From Bacteroidetes bacterium SCGC AAA795-G10 (lineage in GTDB: Bacteria > Bacteroidota > Bacteroidia > Flavobacteriales > Flavobacteriaceae): a stretch of DNA of 64,000 bases. Below are positions 39,586 to 49,969 of the stretch, piece after piece. A model generated the notes under the pieces. The model was not told where the DNA came from and made no database searches. It saw only the letters and a program-made list of their open reading frames with translations. The stretch covers positions 758,131 to 822,130 of the forward strand of contig QFDA01000001.1 in the NCBI GenBank assembly GCA_003130815.1. The letters are read 5' to 3'. How positions within the stretch are numbered: position 1 is the first letter of the stretch; the number at the start of each line of letters is the position of its first letter. The translations under genes and the position numbers were made by a program.

Positions 39586-41313
39586 TTAATCCATTGGATT
39601 GTATTGTCTACTGAGTTTTTTTTGTAGTGCAGTTTTTTTAGAAACACCATCAAAACTGTCAGTTGCATCTCCAGAGGTGACAAACAAATTTTGTTTTTTT
39701 AATATATCTATCAGTTTACTATTTATTATAATGTCTCTTGAAGGATCTATTGCCCCTACTACCATTACTCGTATATCTTTTTTTTGAAGTTTTTTAATTA
39801 TTAGTACTAATTCTTCAGCAGCTGTACTATCTATGTAATTTATTGATCGTGCATTTATTATAAAACCTTTGATTTTTTTTGAATTTTTTTCAACGGCTTC
39901 AAAAACTAATTTTTTAAAAAATTCAATATTCCCAAAAAAAAGTTGTGCATCGAATTTTAGTATGATCAAATCTTCTCTAACAGTAATTTCATCAGGGAAC
40001 CTTTCAATGTTTTGAAAATAATTTGTGTCTCTAATTCTGCCAAGAAAAGCATAGTGGGGTTTTGATACCCTGTAAACAAGAAGGAGAAGAGATAATATTA
40101 TTCCAAAAAGAATTCCTTGGGTAATTCCAACAAATAAAGTCAAAATAAAAGTAAATAATAAAACAGCGAATTCATCCTTTCTTGAATTGTAGAGTCTAAT
40201 TGCATATTTAATATCAATTAATTGAATTACAGCTACAATAATTATCGCTCCCAGTACAGCTTTTGGTAGGTAAAAAAACCAATGAGTAAAAAAGCTAAGC
40301 ATAATTGCAACAATTAGTGCACAAACTAGTGAGGCAACTCCAGTCTTTGCTCCAGATTGATCGTTTACAGCTGTTCTCGAAAATCCACCTGTTGTTGGGT
40401 ATGACTGGAAAAAAGAACCAAAAATATTTGAAGTACCTAAAGCGATAAGTTCTTGGTTCGGGTCAAGCTGATAATATTTATGATTCTCTGCAACTGTTTT
40501 TGATATTGAAATGGATTCCATATATCCGATAATTGCTAATGTTAATGAAATTGGGATCAAATCTTTAATAGTTTCAAATTCAAAATAAGGAATTTTAAAT
40601 GATGGGAGTCCACTAGGAACAAAACCGACTACTGAAACTCCCACTTGGTCTTGTTTTCCAAAATAAACCCATAATGAGCTTAAAATAACCACAACCAATG
40701 CAGATGGAACTTTTGGATTCCATTTTTTTAGAATTAGAAGGGAAAAAATACTTATTATACCGATTATTAAAGTAGGATAATGAATTGTCATTTCTGATTT
40801 CACTATTGAAATTGCAAACAATTGAATTTTATTACTCTGCAATAAAGGAACTCCTAGAATATGTCTAATTTGACTCAATCCAATAATTATTGCAGCACCA
40901 GACGTAAATCCTCTTATTAATGGTTTAGAAAGAAAAGAAACTAAAAAACCCATTTTGAGGAGACCTAATAAAAATTGTATTATCCCCACCATAAGAGCCA
41001 ATAATATTGCTGATTGAATATAATTTTCAGGTCCTAAAATACTTATTGTTCCCAATCCTGCAGCAACTAGAAGAGAGTCCATTGCAACAGGTCCTACAGC
41101 CAGTTGTCTGGAAGTTCCCAAAATAGCATAAATAATCTGGGGTGAAAGAGCCGCATATAGTCCATATATTGGAGGTAGTCCGGCTATAAGCGCATAAGCC
41201 ATTCCTTGAGGGATTAGCAAGACTGAAACCGTAATTCCAGCAATAAAATCACTTTTGAATGTTGAGCCTTTATAATCAGGCAGCCAATTTAATATGGGGA
41301 GATATTTTTTCAG
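39586..41313 (-). CDS. SulP-family inorganic anion transporter with STAS domain; N-terminus extended by homology pattern to a non-canonical CTG/ATT start (track begins at internal TTG, 41220)
   Basis: [54 protein letters not shown] continuous in frame; STAS domain [20 protein letters not shown]. Confidence 0.85.
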   Translation of the reverse strand: MKKYLPILNWLPDYKGSTFKSDFIAGITVSVLLIPQGMAYALIAGLPPIYGLYAALSPQIIYAILGTSRQLAVGPVAMDSLLVAAGLGTISILGPENYIQSAILLALMVGIIQFLLGLLKMGFLVSFLSKPLIRGFTSGAAIIIGLSQIRHILGVPLLQSNKIQLFAISIVKSEMTIHYPTLIIGIISIFSLLILKKWNPKVPSALVVVILSSLWVYFGKQDQVGVSVVGFVPSGLPSFKIPYFEFETIKDLIPISLTLAIIGYMESISISKTVAENHKYYQLDPNQELIALGTSNIFGSFFQSYPTTGGFSRTAVNDQSGAKTGVASLVCALIVAIMLSFFTHWFFYLPKAVLGAIIIVAVIQLIDIKYAIRLYNSRKDEFAVLLFTFILTLFVGITQGILFGIILSLLLLVYRVSKPHYAFLGRIRDTNYFQNIERFPDEITVREDLIILKFDAQLFFGNIEFFKKLVFEAVEKNSKKIKGFIINARSINYIDSTAAEELVLIIKKLQKKDIRVMVVGAIDPSRDIIINSKLIDILKKQNLFVTSGDATDSFDGVSKKTALQKKLSRQYNPMD

Positions 41314-41527
41314 AATACTTTTTTACAAAAGTAAGTTTCTTGTATCTAAAATGTTTTAGATATTAACTACTTTTTTATGATTCACTTTGAAATGATTAAT
41401 TATTCTAGTTTAAGAAAAAATTTGGTTTTTTAATATGTCAAAAAACACTTTAATTTAATCAACTAGATTTAAAAAATTTAAAGATCAGAAAAAACTTACA
41501 TACTTTTGTGAGCAAATATATTAAGCC

Positions 41528-44002
41528 ATGGCTAAAAATTTAGTTATTGTGGAGTCCCCTGCTAAAGCAAAAACAATTGAGAAATTTTTGGGCAAAGATT
41601 ACAAAGTAGCCTCTAGTTTTGGGCATATAGCCGACCTGCCATCTAAAGAGCTTGGTGTAAATGTAGAGGGTGATTTTTCAGCAAAATATATTGTAAATGA
41701 TGACAAGAAAAAAATTGTTAACGAACTTAAAGGTCTAGCAAAAAAAGCTGAAACAATTTGGTTAGCAAGTGATGAAGACAGAGAAGGAGAGGCCATCGCA
41801 TGGCATTTAGCGAATACTTTACAATTGACTGATTCCAACTCTAAAAGGATTGTCTTTTCAGAAATTACAAAAAATGCAATTCTAAAGGCGATAAAAAATC
41901 CAAGAGATATAAATTATAACCTTGTTAATGCTCAACAAGCTAGAAGAATTCTTGATAGATTGGTTGGATATGAGCTCTCACCAGTATTATGGAGAAAGGT
42001 AAAAGGTGGACTTTCAGCAGGTCGTGTTCAATCAGTTGCAGTAAGATTATTGGTTGAAAGAGAAAGAGAAATTAGGTCCTTTTCAACTGAAAGTAGCTTT
42101 AAAACTAAAGCTATTTTTAAAACAAAAAATGATAAACCTATTTCTTCTCAGCTAGAAAAAATTTTACAAAATAAAGATAAAGCCTACAAATTTTTAGAAA
42201 CAAATATATCTTCTAACTTTTATGTTAGTGATATAAAAAAGCGACCCGCAAAAAAAGTACCAGCCCCACCTTTTACGACATCTACACTCCAGCAAGAGGC
42301 TTCTAGGAAATTATATTTTTCAGTTAGTAAAACCATGAATGTTGCACAAAGACTTTATGAAGCAGGGTACATAACTTATATGAGAACAGATAGTGTTAAT
42401 TTATCTCAAGAAGCAAAAAACAACATAAATAACCAAATCAAACTTTCTTATGGTGATAAGTATCTTCAAATAAGACAATTTAAGACAAAGAATAAGGGTG
42501 CTCAAGAGGCTCACGAAGCAATACGACCAACTGATTTCTCAAAGAAAAATCTAAATATTGATTATGATCAAGCTCGTTTATATGAATTAATATGGCGAAG
42601 AGCCCTTGCTTCTCAGATGAGAGACGCAGAACTTGAAAAATCACAAATATCAATTAAAACTGATGACTATAAAGACAGCTTCACAGCTAAAGGCGAGATA
42701 ATTACTTTTGATGGATTTTTAAAACTTTATTTGGAGGGTGTAGATGACGAAGTTGATGATGAGAGTACCATTTTACCTCAAGTAAAAATTGGAGAGGAGC
42801 TCAAGTTAGATTCTATTACAGCAACAGAGCGTTTTTCTAGACCTCCTTTCAGATATTCAGAGGCTTCTTTGGTAAAAAAAATGGAAGAGTTAGGAATAGG
42901 TAGACCCTCTACTTACGCCCCAACAATAACTACAATCCAAAACAGAAAATATGTAGAAAAAGGCTCATCAGACGGCAATGAAAGGAATTTTGTTCAACTC
43001 TCTTTAACTGGAGGGAAAATTAAATCTGAGGTTCTTAATGAGAGATTTGGAAGTGATAAAGGGAAATTGGTTCCAACTGATATAGGAATTATAGTAAATG
43101 ACTTTCTTGTTGATAATTTCAAAACCATTCTTGATTTCAATTTTACAGCAGAAGTAGAAAGAAACTTTGATGATATTGCCAGAGGTGATAAAGATTGGAC
43201 AGAAATGTTAAAAGTTTTTTATAGTAAATTTCATAATACTGTAGAAGATGTCAAAGAAAATGCTCAGAGAGAATCAGGAGAACGTATACTTGGGCAAGAT
43301 CCAAGCTCAGGAAGAATAGTAAAAGTTCGCTTAGGAAAGTTTGGACCAATTGCACAAATTGGAAATCAAAATGATGAAGAAAAACCAATTTTTGCAAGCC
43401 TCAGTCATGACCAACAATTAGAAAATATTACTTTCGAAGAAGTTCTTAAACTTTTTGAAATGCCAAAGAATTTAGGAGACTATCAAGGTGAGGAAATTAC
43501 AGTGAATAATGGAAGATTTGGACCCTATTTAAAACACAAAGGTGTTTTTATTTCAATTCCTAGGGAGTTTACACCTAATGAGATTGACATTACTCAAGCC
43601 ATAAAATTAATTGATGATAAACACAAAGCTGATGCACCAATTTATATTCATGAAAAACTGCCAGTAACAAAAGGGGTAGGACGTTTTGGACCCTATTTAA
43701 AATGGAATGGATTTTTTATAAATGTGAACAAGAAATATGATTTTAATAACCTTAGCGACGACAATATTGTGTTATTGATTAATGAGAAAATTCAAAAAGA
43801 GAAGGAGAAAATTGTTCAAAATTGGTCTGACGTAGGAATAAGAGTCGAAAAAGCTAGGTGGGGAAGACACCACATTATTCGAGGTAAACAAAAAGTTGAG
43901 ATAGGAAAAGAAATCGATGCATCCAAATTAACACTTTCAGAGGCGGAAAAATATCTAGGTAAGTCAAGTCCTAGAGAAAAAAGGAAATCATCTAAAAAAT
44001 GA
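41528..44002 (+). CDS. topA: DNA topoisomerase I
   Basis: NLVIVESPAKAKTIEKFLG, ASDEDREGEAIAWHLA, YITYMRTDSVNLS. Confidence 0.98.
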   Translation: MAKNLVIVESPAKAKTIEKFLGKDYKVASSFGHIADLPSKELGVNVEGDFSAKYIVNDDKKKIVNELKGLAKKAETIWLASDEDREGEAIAWHLANTLQLTDSNSKRIVFSEITKNAILKAIKNPRDINYNLVNAQQARRILDRLVGYELSPVLWRKVKGGLSAGRVQSVAVRLLVEREREIRSFSTESSFKTKAIFKTKNDKPISSQLEKILQNKDKAYKFLETNISSNFYVSDIKKRPAKKVPAPPFTTSTLQQEASRKLYFSVSKTMNVAQRLYEAGYITYMRTDSVNLSQEAKNNINNQIKLSYGDKYLQIRQFKTKNKGAQEAHEAIRPTDFSKKNLNIDYDQARLYELIWRRALASQMRDAELEKSQISIKTDDYKDSFTAKGEIITFDGFLKLYLEGVDDEVDDESTILPQVKIGEELKLDSITATERFSRPPFRYSEASLVKKMEELGIGRPSTYAPTITTIQNRKYVEKGSSDGNERNFVQLSLTGGKIKSEVLNERFGSDKGKLVPTDIGIIVNDFLVDNFKTILDFNFTAEVERNFDDIARGDKDWTEMLKVFYSKFHNTVEDVKENAQRESGERILGQDPSSGRIVKVRLGKFGPIAQIGNQNDEEKPIFASLSHDQQLENITFEEVLKLFEMPKNLGDYQGEEITVNNGRFGPYLKHKGVFISIPREFTPNEIDITQAIKLIDDKHKADAPIYIHEKLPVTKGVGRFGPYLKWNGFFINVNKKYDFNNLSDDNIVLLINEKIQKEKEKIVQNWSDVGIRVEKARWGRHHIIRGKQKVEIGKEIDASKLTLSEAEKYLGKSSPREKRKSSKK

Positions 44003-45150
44003 GTTTAGAGCTTCTTCAACCTATTGATTATGAATTCCTTCAAGGTGGATCAATTTTACCAAAACAAATTTTGGGAAAAAATATCTTGATACATACTAAA
44101 AACACTGGATTGCCTGACCTCAAAGGGCTTCAGATAGTTATTATTGGTTTATCAGAAACAAGGAATAGTTTCTTTGTAAATGACAACTATAAAGTAAATA
44201 ACTTCAGAAAAGTTTTTTATGAATTATATCCAGGAAATTGGAGCTTAAAAATAGCTGATCTAGGGGACCTCCCTAATGGAGCTAATGTTAACGACACTTA
44301 CTTTGCTATTAAAGAAATTGGGTATCACTTGAAGCAAATGAATATAATTCCAATCTTTATTGGAGGAAGCCATGACTTGATATTTCCTTTGTATCAAGTA
44401 TATCAAGATTTCAAACAATTGGTCAATATGGTTTCGGTTGATCGCTCTTTTGACTTTTCACAAGAGGACGAACTAATTTCTGGGAGATCATATATGAGTA
44501 AAATAATCATGGAAAGACCTAATGTACTAAATAATTACACAAATATGGGTTATCAAAGTTATTACTGTGCAATAGAAGAAAAAGATCTTATGGACAAATT
44601 ATACTTTGATGGAATTCGTTTAGGACAATTACTTGACAACATTAAATTATCGGAACCAGTATTTCGTGATGCTGATATTGTAGGATTTGACATGAAGTGT
44701 TTAGCTTGGGATGCTTTGGCAGATCCATTAAAAGGACAACCTAATGGAATTGATTCAAGATCTATTTGTGCCCTGAGTCGGTATGCAGGAATTAGTGACA
44801 GAGTGAGCTTTTTTGGGATTTATGAAATTTCATCAACTCCCATGATGGACCAATTACTAGCTCAAATTGTTTGGTATTTTATTGAAGGAGTATACTACAG
44901 ATTTAATGAATATCCGGTAAATATTGATAATGGTTTTTTAAAATATACGGTAGCACTTTCAAACCATACGATAATATTTTATAAGAGTAAGAAAAGTGAT
45001 AGATGGTGGATGGAATTAACAAATGATTCATATTTAGATAATAAAACAAAAACTACAACGTTATTAGCATGCACAAAAGAAGATTATGACTCTGCTATTT
45101 TGGATATTATACCACAAAGGTGGTACAATGCGATTAAAAGATTGAACTAA
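43999..45150 (+). CDS. Arginase/formiminoglutamase-fold protein with degenerate metal-binding motifs
   Basis: IFIGGSHDLIFPLY retained; DAHxD replaced by DRSFD; SxDxDxxDP replaced by GFDMKCLAWD. Confidence 0.8.
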   Translation: MSLELLQPIDYEFLQGGSILPKQILGKNILIHTKNTGLPDLKGLQIVIIGLSETRNSFFVNDNYKVNNFRKVFYELYPGNWSLKIADLGDLPNGANVNDTYFAIKEIGYHLKQMNIIPIFIGGSHDLIFPLYQVYQDFKQLVNMVSVDRSFDFSQEDELISGRSYMSKIIMERPNVLNNYTNMGYQSYYCAIEEKDLMDKLYFDGIRLGQLLDNIKLSEPVFRDADIVGFDMKCLAWDALADPLKGQPNGIDSRSICALSRYAGISDRVSFFGIYEISSTPMMDQLLAQIVWYFIEGVYYRFNEYPVNIDNGFLKYTVALSNHTIIFYKSKKSDRWWMELTNDSYLDNKTKTTTLLACTKEDYDSAILDIIPQRWYNAIKRLN

Positions 45151-45267
45151 AATAAATGAATGCATGGTCTACAGATTTTGTATTATTATGTTGTATTACA
45201 GAAATTTAAACTATAGTAAAAAATTAACTAGTTTTATATTATTAAAACATAAACCAGTTTTAATATA

Positions 45268-46653
45268 ATGTTGGTTAAGAGGCTTTTATTCTTATTTACA
45301 CTATCCATATTGATATTATCATGTGGCGCTCCTAGTAATAGGGGTGAACTAATAGGAGTAAAACAGAAGAAATGGTTTGGAGAAAAACCCTATGGCATGG
45401 TACTTGTCGAGGGTGGAGCCTATATAATGGGTAAATCAGATGAGGATATTGCTCAACTCCGAAATGCTCCTGCTAAAACAGTTACCGTACCGTCCTTCTA
45501 CATGGATGAAACTGAAATTACAAACAGTGAATATCGCCAGTTCGTATATTGGGTTAAAGATTCTATAGCTTTATCTTTACTTGCAAGAAAAGCTGATGAA
45601 CTCGAATTAGGTGAAGATAATAAAGACGGTATAGGTCAGTTTGCTTTCAAAGATGCAGATACCACAAAATTGAGCGAATTTCAAAAATATATGCGTGAAA
45701 ACTATTATGACTTGTCTGAAGACATTTATGCAGGCCGTGCTCTAAATTGGGATGCAGATTTAGCTTGGGATACTGAAGATTATTATGATAGTAACTATGC
45801 AGAAGTTATGGATTCACTTTATTTGCCTCCTGAATTATGGTATAATGGTGAAATAAAAATTGATGTTGAAAAACTCGTATATTCTTACACATGGTTCGAT
45901 GCAGAGAGTGCTGCTGCTGAGTCAAAGAGAACAAGAACACAATTTATTGATAGAAAGCCTTTTATTAAAAAAGAAAAAATTCAAATATATCCTGACACGA
46001 CAGTTTGGATAAAAGACTTTACATACTCTTACAATGAGCCAATGCATAATGATTATTTTTCTCATCCAGCATACCAAGATTATCCTGTTGTAGGGATATC
46101 ATGGAATCAAGCTGTAGCATTTTGTAATTGGAGAACTAATTTCAAAAATGGCTACCAAAGAGAAAAAGGGAAGCCTAATGTAAGCAGATTTCGATTACCA
46201 AATGAAGCTGAGTGGGAGTATGCTGCTCGTGGAGGAATTCCATCTGGGACTTATCCGTGGGGATCCCCTTATTTGTTAAATGATCGTGCGTGTTTTCTAG
46301 CAAACTTTAAACCATTAAGAGGAGACTATGCTGTTGATCAAGCAGTCTACACAGTTGAGGCAAAGTCTTATTTTCCTAATGATTTTAATCTTTATAATAT
46401 GGCAGGGAATGTGGCAGAGTGGACAAATTCCTCATATAATGCTGAAGCATATGATTACGTAGCTACACTAAATCCAAATATGTCCTTCGATGATGAGAAT
46501 AGAAAAGTTGTAAGAGGAGGATCTTGGAAAGACGTTGCTTATTTTTTGAGAGTAAGTTCTAGAGATTACGAGTATTCAGATACATCAAGAAGCTATATTG
46601 GCTTTAGAACAGTTCAAGACTACTTGGGTTCTCAAAAAGTTAAGATGAAATAA
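45268..46653 (+). CDS. gldK: Type IX secretion/gliding motility lipoprotein GldK
   Basis: Lipoprotein signal LILSCG, FGE-sulfatase domain (VEGGAYIMGKSDED...FRLPNEAEWEYAARGG...MAGNVAEWTNSSY...VVRGGSWKD); followed by gldLMN. Confidence 0.95.
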   Translation: MLVKRLLFLFTLSILILSCGAPSNRGELIGVKQKKWFGEKPYGMVLVEGGAYIMGKSDEDIAQLRNAPAKTVTVPSFYMDETEITNSEYRQFVYWVKDSIALSLLARKADELELGEDNKDGIGQFAFKDADTTKLSEFQKYMRENYYDLSEDIYAGRALNWDADLAWDTEDYYDSNYAEVMDSLYLPPELWYNGEIKIDVEKLVYSYTWFDAESAAAESKRTRTQFIDRKPFIKKEKIQIYPDTTVWIKDFTYSYNEPMHNDYFSHPAYQDYPVVGISWNQAVAFCNWRTNFKNGYQREKGKPNVSRFRLPNEAEWEYAARGGIPSGTYPWGSPYLLNDRACFLANFKPLRGDYAVDQAVYTVEAKSYFPNDFNLYNMAGNVAEWTNSSYNAEAYDYVATLNPNMSFDDENRKVVRGGSWKDVAYFLRVSSRDYEYSDTSRSYIGFRTVQDYLGSQKVKMK

Positions 46654-46706
46654 ACAATATATTTGAATATATCTTTATATTTATTCAATTAATAAATCAA
46701 CAAAAA

Positions 46707-47324
46707 ATGACAGATAAAGCTTTAAACAAAAGATTACGAAGTAAAGTAGCAATGCATATGCTATTTGGACTTGGAGGTGCAGTTGTAATTATAGGTGCAC
46801 TATTTAAAATTTTACATCTTGAAATAGGACCAATAACAGGTGGACTCGTTTTAGGTTTAGGACTTGGTACAGAAGCACTTATATTTACTGTAGCCGCATT
46901 AAATACTGGAGAAATAAAAGAGGAGCATCAGGATTTTGTAAAAAAATTAAAAGGTTCTGGCTCAGCATCTTCATCTAGCGCAGGAGATGGTGGTCTTTCC
47001 TCTAAAATTGATGCTTTAATGGCAGAAGCTAAACTTGATGTTAATTTAATGAACTCATTAGCAAAAAGTATTAAAAACCTTGAATCTTCAGCGAAAGCTC
47101 TTAGTCCTGCTTCAGAAGCAGCTTCGGCTTCTCAAAACTATTCACAGGAATTAGCAAAGGCAGCTTCACAATTAGAGCAACTAAATGCAAATTATCAAAA
47201 ACAAATTTCCATGAATCAAAATGCGGATCAGCTAAGGAAGCAAATGGAAAGTTTATCTGCCAATCTTGCTGCTCTTAACAATGTTTATGGTGGAATGCTA
47301 AATGCAATGTCAAAAAATAACTAG
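46707..47324 (+). CDS. gldL: Type IX secretion motor protein GldL
   Basis: Two N-terminal TMs, GALFKILHLEIGPITGG, coiled coil; position. Confidence 0.95.
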   Translation: MTDKALNKRLRSKVAMHMLFGLGGAVVIIGALFKILHLEIGPITGGLVLGLGLGTEALIFTVAALNTGEIKEEHQDFVKKLKGSGSASSSSAGDGGLSSKIDALMAEAKLDVNLMNSLAKSIKNLESSAKALSPASEAASASQNYSQELAKAASQLEQLNANYQKQISMNQNADQLRKQMESLSANLAALNNVYGGMLNAMSKNN

Positions 47325-47326
47325 TA

Positions 47327-48904
47327 ATGGCAGGTGCAAAAGAGACCCCGAGACAAAAACTAATTAGTTTGATGTATTTGGTATTTATTACCATGTTGGC
47401 ATTAAACGTTAGTAAAGAAGTTCTAGATGGTTTTGGGCAAATGTTTGAAAAAATAACAGATGCCAATGAAAGAGTTCTAGAGAGTAATAACCTCCTTTTG
47501 GAGAATATAATTGTCAATGCTGAAGAGAAAGGTGGTAAATGGGTAGGCCATAAAAGAACAGCTGAACAAATTAAAAAAGAGTCTGATGCCTTTTATAATG
47601 AAATAGAAGGTTTAAAAAAACGTATTACTGAAAAACAAAGAGAAAAAGATCCTGATCTTAAAGAATTCGCTCAAATGGATAAAGGTGAAACTTTAGATGT
47701 GATATGGTTTAAGGAGGGATCAACCGATGAAAAAACTAAGTTTATTGAAATGATTCAGGAATACAAAATGCATGTTATACAAGTATTTGGAAGCCAATAT
47801 CCTGAATCAATTGAAATGGTTGAGGCACGATTTTTCACTGGAGACATGAATAATAATATAAAAAATAGAGATGATGTTGACGAGCCCTGGTTAGATGCAA
47901 ATTTTAAAGGATTCCCATTGATCTCATCTTTAGCAAAATTGACTATGATGCAGAATGACATTAGGCAGACAGAGCATGATGTATTAACTACACTCATGGG
48001 TAAAGAACTAAAAATGTCGTCTAAGGTAAATCAATCAAATTATACTAGTTTATTGGTAACTGAAAAAGGAGCTTATTATCCTGGAGAAAAATTTGATGGA
48101 AGTGTTATCCTTGGCAGAAAAGGGGGAGCCCAAAATCCAAATGGAGTTGATTTAAAGATTGATGGACGAAAACTTACTGATAAAGATTATGAATTGATTC
48201 CTGGGGGAATTAAATTAAACGTAAATTCTGGAAACCCCGGGGACCACACCATCGAAGGTGATTTAATATTTCTTAATGATGGTGAAGAATCAAAAATAAA
48301 AGTAAGTCAAATATATACTGTTATTTCTAAGCCAAATTCTGCTGTCATATCTGCAGATAAGATGAATGTGGTTTACAGAGGCGTTCAAAACCCAATTACA
48401 ATATCAATCCCTGGAGTAATAGATAGCAAAGTAAGAGCCTCTGCGCCTGGTTTAAGAAGGGTAAGGGGAAGTAAATACAACCTTTTTCCTGGTAAAGGAA
48501 GAGAGGTAAAAATTAACGTCTCGGGAACACTACCGGACGGTAATAGAGTTTCTTCTGTATCTACATTTAGAATTAAAGATATACCAAAACCTGCGGGCTA
48601 CTTTAGAGGACAATCGGGTTCCTTTACAATACCAAAGTCTAGTTTAGAAAGAGGTACTGTCGAAGCAAAACTTGAGGACTTTGACTTTGATTTACCCTTA
48701 GAAACAAAATCATTTAGATTTAGAGCACCTGGACAACCAAGTGTAGTAGTCAGTGGAAACAGGCTTGATTCTAAGGCAAGACAAATGTTAAGTAGAATTA
48801 AAAATGGTCAAACTGTAATTATTTCTGATATAGATGTAATAATTCCTACAAATCCGAGTTATAAATTAAAACAAACATCCCCAATATCAATTACAATTAA
48901 CTAA
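47327..48904 (+). CDS. gldM: Type IX secretion motor protein GldM
   Basis: AGAKETPRQKLISLMYLVFITMLALNVSKEVLDGF; position. Confidence 0.96.
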   Translation: MAGAKETPRQKLISLMYLVFITMLALNVSKEVLDGFGQMFEKITDANERVLESNNLLLENIIVNAEEKGGKWVGHKRTAEQIKKESDAFYNEIEGLKKRITEKQREKDPDLKEFAQMDKGETLDVIWFKEGSTDEKTKFIEMIQEYKMHVIQVFGSQYPESIEMVEARFFTGDMNNNIKNRDDVDEPWLDANFKGFPLISSLAKLTMMQNDIRQTEHDVLTTLMGKELKMSSKVNQSNYTSLLVTEKGAYYPGEKFDGSVILGRKGGAQNPNGVDLKIDGRKLTDKDYELIPGGIKLNVNSGNPGDHTIEGDLIFLNDGEESKIKVSQIYTVISKPNSAVISADKMNVVYRGVQNPITISIPGVIDSKVRASAPGLRRVRGSKYNLFPGKGREVKINVSGTLPDGNRVSSVSTFRIKDIPKPAGYFRGQSGSFTIPKSSLERGTVEAKLEDFDFDLPLETKSFRFRAPGQPSVVVSGNRLDSKARQMLSRIKNGQTVIISDIDVIIPTNPSYKLKQTSPISITIN

Positions 48905-48918
48905 ACCAAAGAGGACTG

Positions 48919-49824
48919 ATGAAAAACTTAATATTTTTTGCCTTATTGTTAGCTTTTTTGTTTTTCAATACCTTGAGTGCACAATCAAATTTATTGAATG
49001 CAAAAGTTCCACAGGAAGTTGGTCAAATGAATGAGCAACAAATTGATGCAGAAAATGTTACTCCAGTCGAATACGGATATGTTGATGATAGAGACATACT
49101 ATGGTCTAAAACCATATGGGAAACTATTGATTTAGATGAAAGAATAAATTTTCCCTATTATTATCCTACTATAAATAATGGTTATCTTTCAAGTAACAGA
49201 AAATCTTTATTTAGAGTTTTAATGGATGGCATAATCGAAGGTAATATTACTGAAGTTTATTCTACAGACTATTTTAACGATAAACTTACATATGAAGACC
49301 TCCAAGATGTACTCGAATTAAGAAGACTGTCTCCTGAAGGAATTTCAAAACAAAATGCTGGAGAAAATGTAACAGAGGACGATTACGATATTTATAAGAT
49401 CGAATCTGACAAAGTAATTCAGTACAAGATTAAGGGAACATGGTATTTCAACAAACGACTAGGAGAATTAAGATATAGAATGCTAGGTATTGCCCCTGTA
49501 GCTCCGGACGTTTCTACATTAAGTGAAGGACCAGAGGCTATGGCGAATGCATTAGTACCTTTATTTTGGATTTGGTTTCCTGATGCTAGGGAAGAGTTGA
49601 ATAAAAACAAAGTTTTTAACACAAGAAATTCATCTCAACCTATTACTTTCGATATGATGTTAAATTCAAGACGATTTAACTCAACAATCTACAAAGAAGA
49701 AAACGTTTATGAGGATAGAGAGGTTAAAGAATATATTTACGAAGATGCTTTACGTCAACTTTTAGAGTCTGATAGAATAAAATCTGTTATAAGAGATTTC
49801 GAACAAGATATGTGGAACAATTAA
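48919..49824 (+). CDS. gldN: Type IX secretion protein GldN
   Basis: DDRDILWSKTIWETIDLDERINFPYYYP; position after gldM. Confidence 0.95.
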   Translation: MKNLIFFALLLAFLFFNTLSAQSNLLNAKVPQEVGQMNEQQIDAENVTPVEYGYVDDRDILWSKTIWETIDLDERINFPYYYPTINNGYLSSNRKSLFRVLMDGIIEGNITEVYSTDYFNDKLTYEDLQDVLELRRLSPEGISKQNAGENVTEDDYDIYKIESDKVIQYKIKGTWYFNKRLGELRYRMLGIAPVAPDVSTLSEGPEAMANALVPLFWIWFPDAREELNKNKVFNTRNSSQPITFDMMLNSRRFNSTIYKEENVYEDREVKEYIYEDALRQLLESDRIKSVIRDFEQDMWNN

Positions 49825-49841
49825 TTTTAAAATTAAATTCT

Positions 49842-49876
49842 AAAAAGCGTTTTAGGAAACTAAAGCGCTTTTTTAT
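49842..49876 (+). terminator. Intrinsic terminator downstream of gldN
   Basis: AAAAAGCGTTTTAG-GAAA-CTAAAGCGCTTTTTT, about 14-bp stem with one G:T pair and a GAAA loop. Confidence 0.9.
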
Positions 49877-49969
49877 TTTACATGTAAGATAAAATTATCT
49901 GAATCACCCTTAAGATGGATTTAACCTCTAGTTTAAGATATAAAGTTACTTGGTATTCATAGGACAATA

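Noticed and set aside
39564-39683. 40-residue N-terminal extension of the MBL-rhodanese ORF
   Set aside because: Overlaps the conserved 3' end of the SulP gene; MIIEQIYTGC at 39563 is the natural start.
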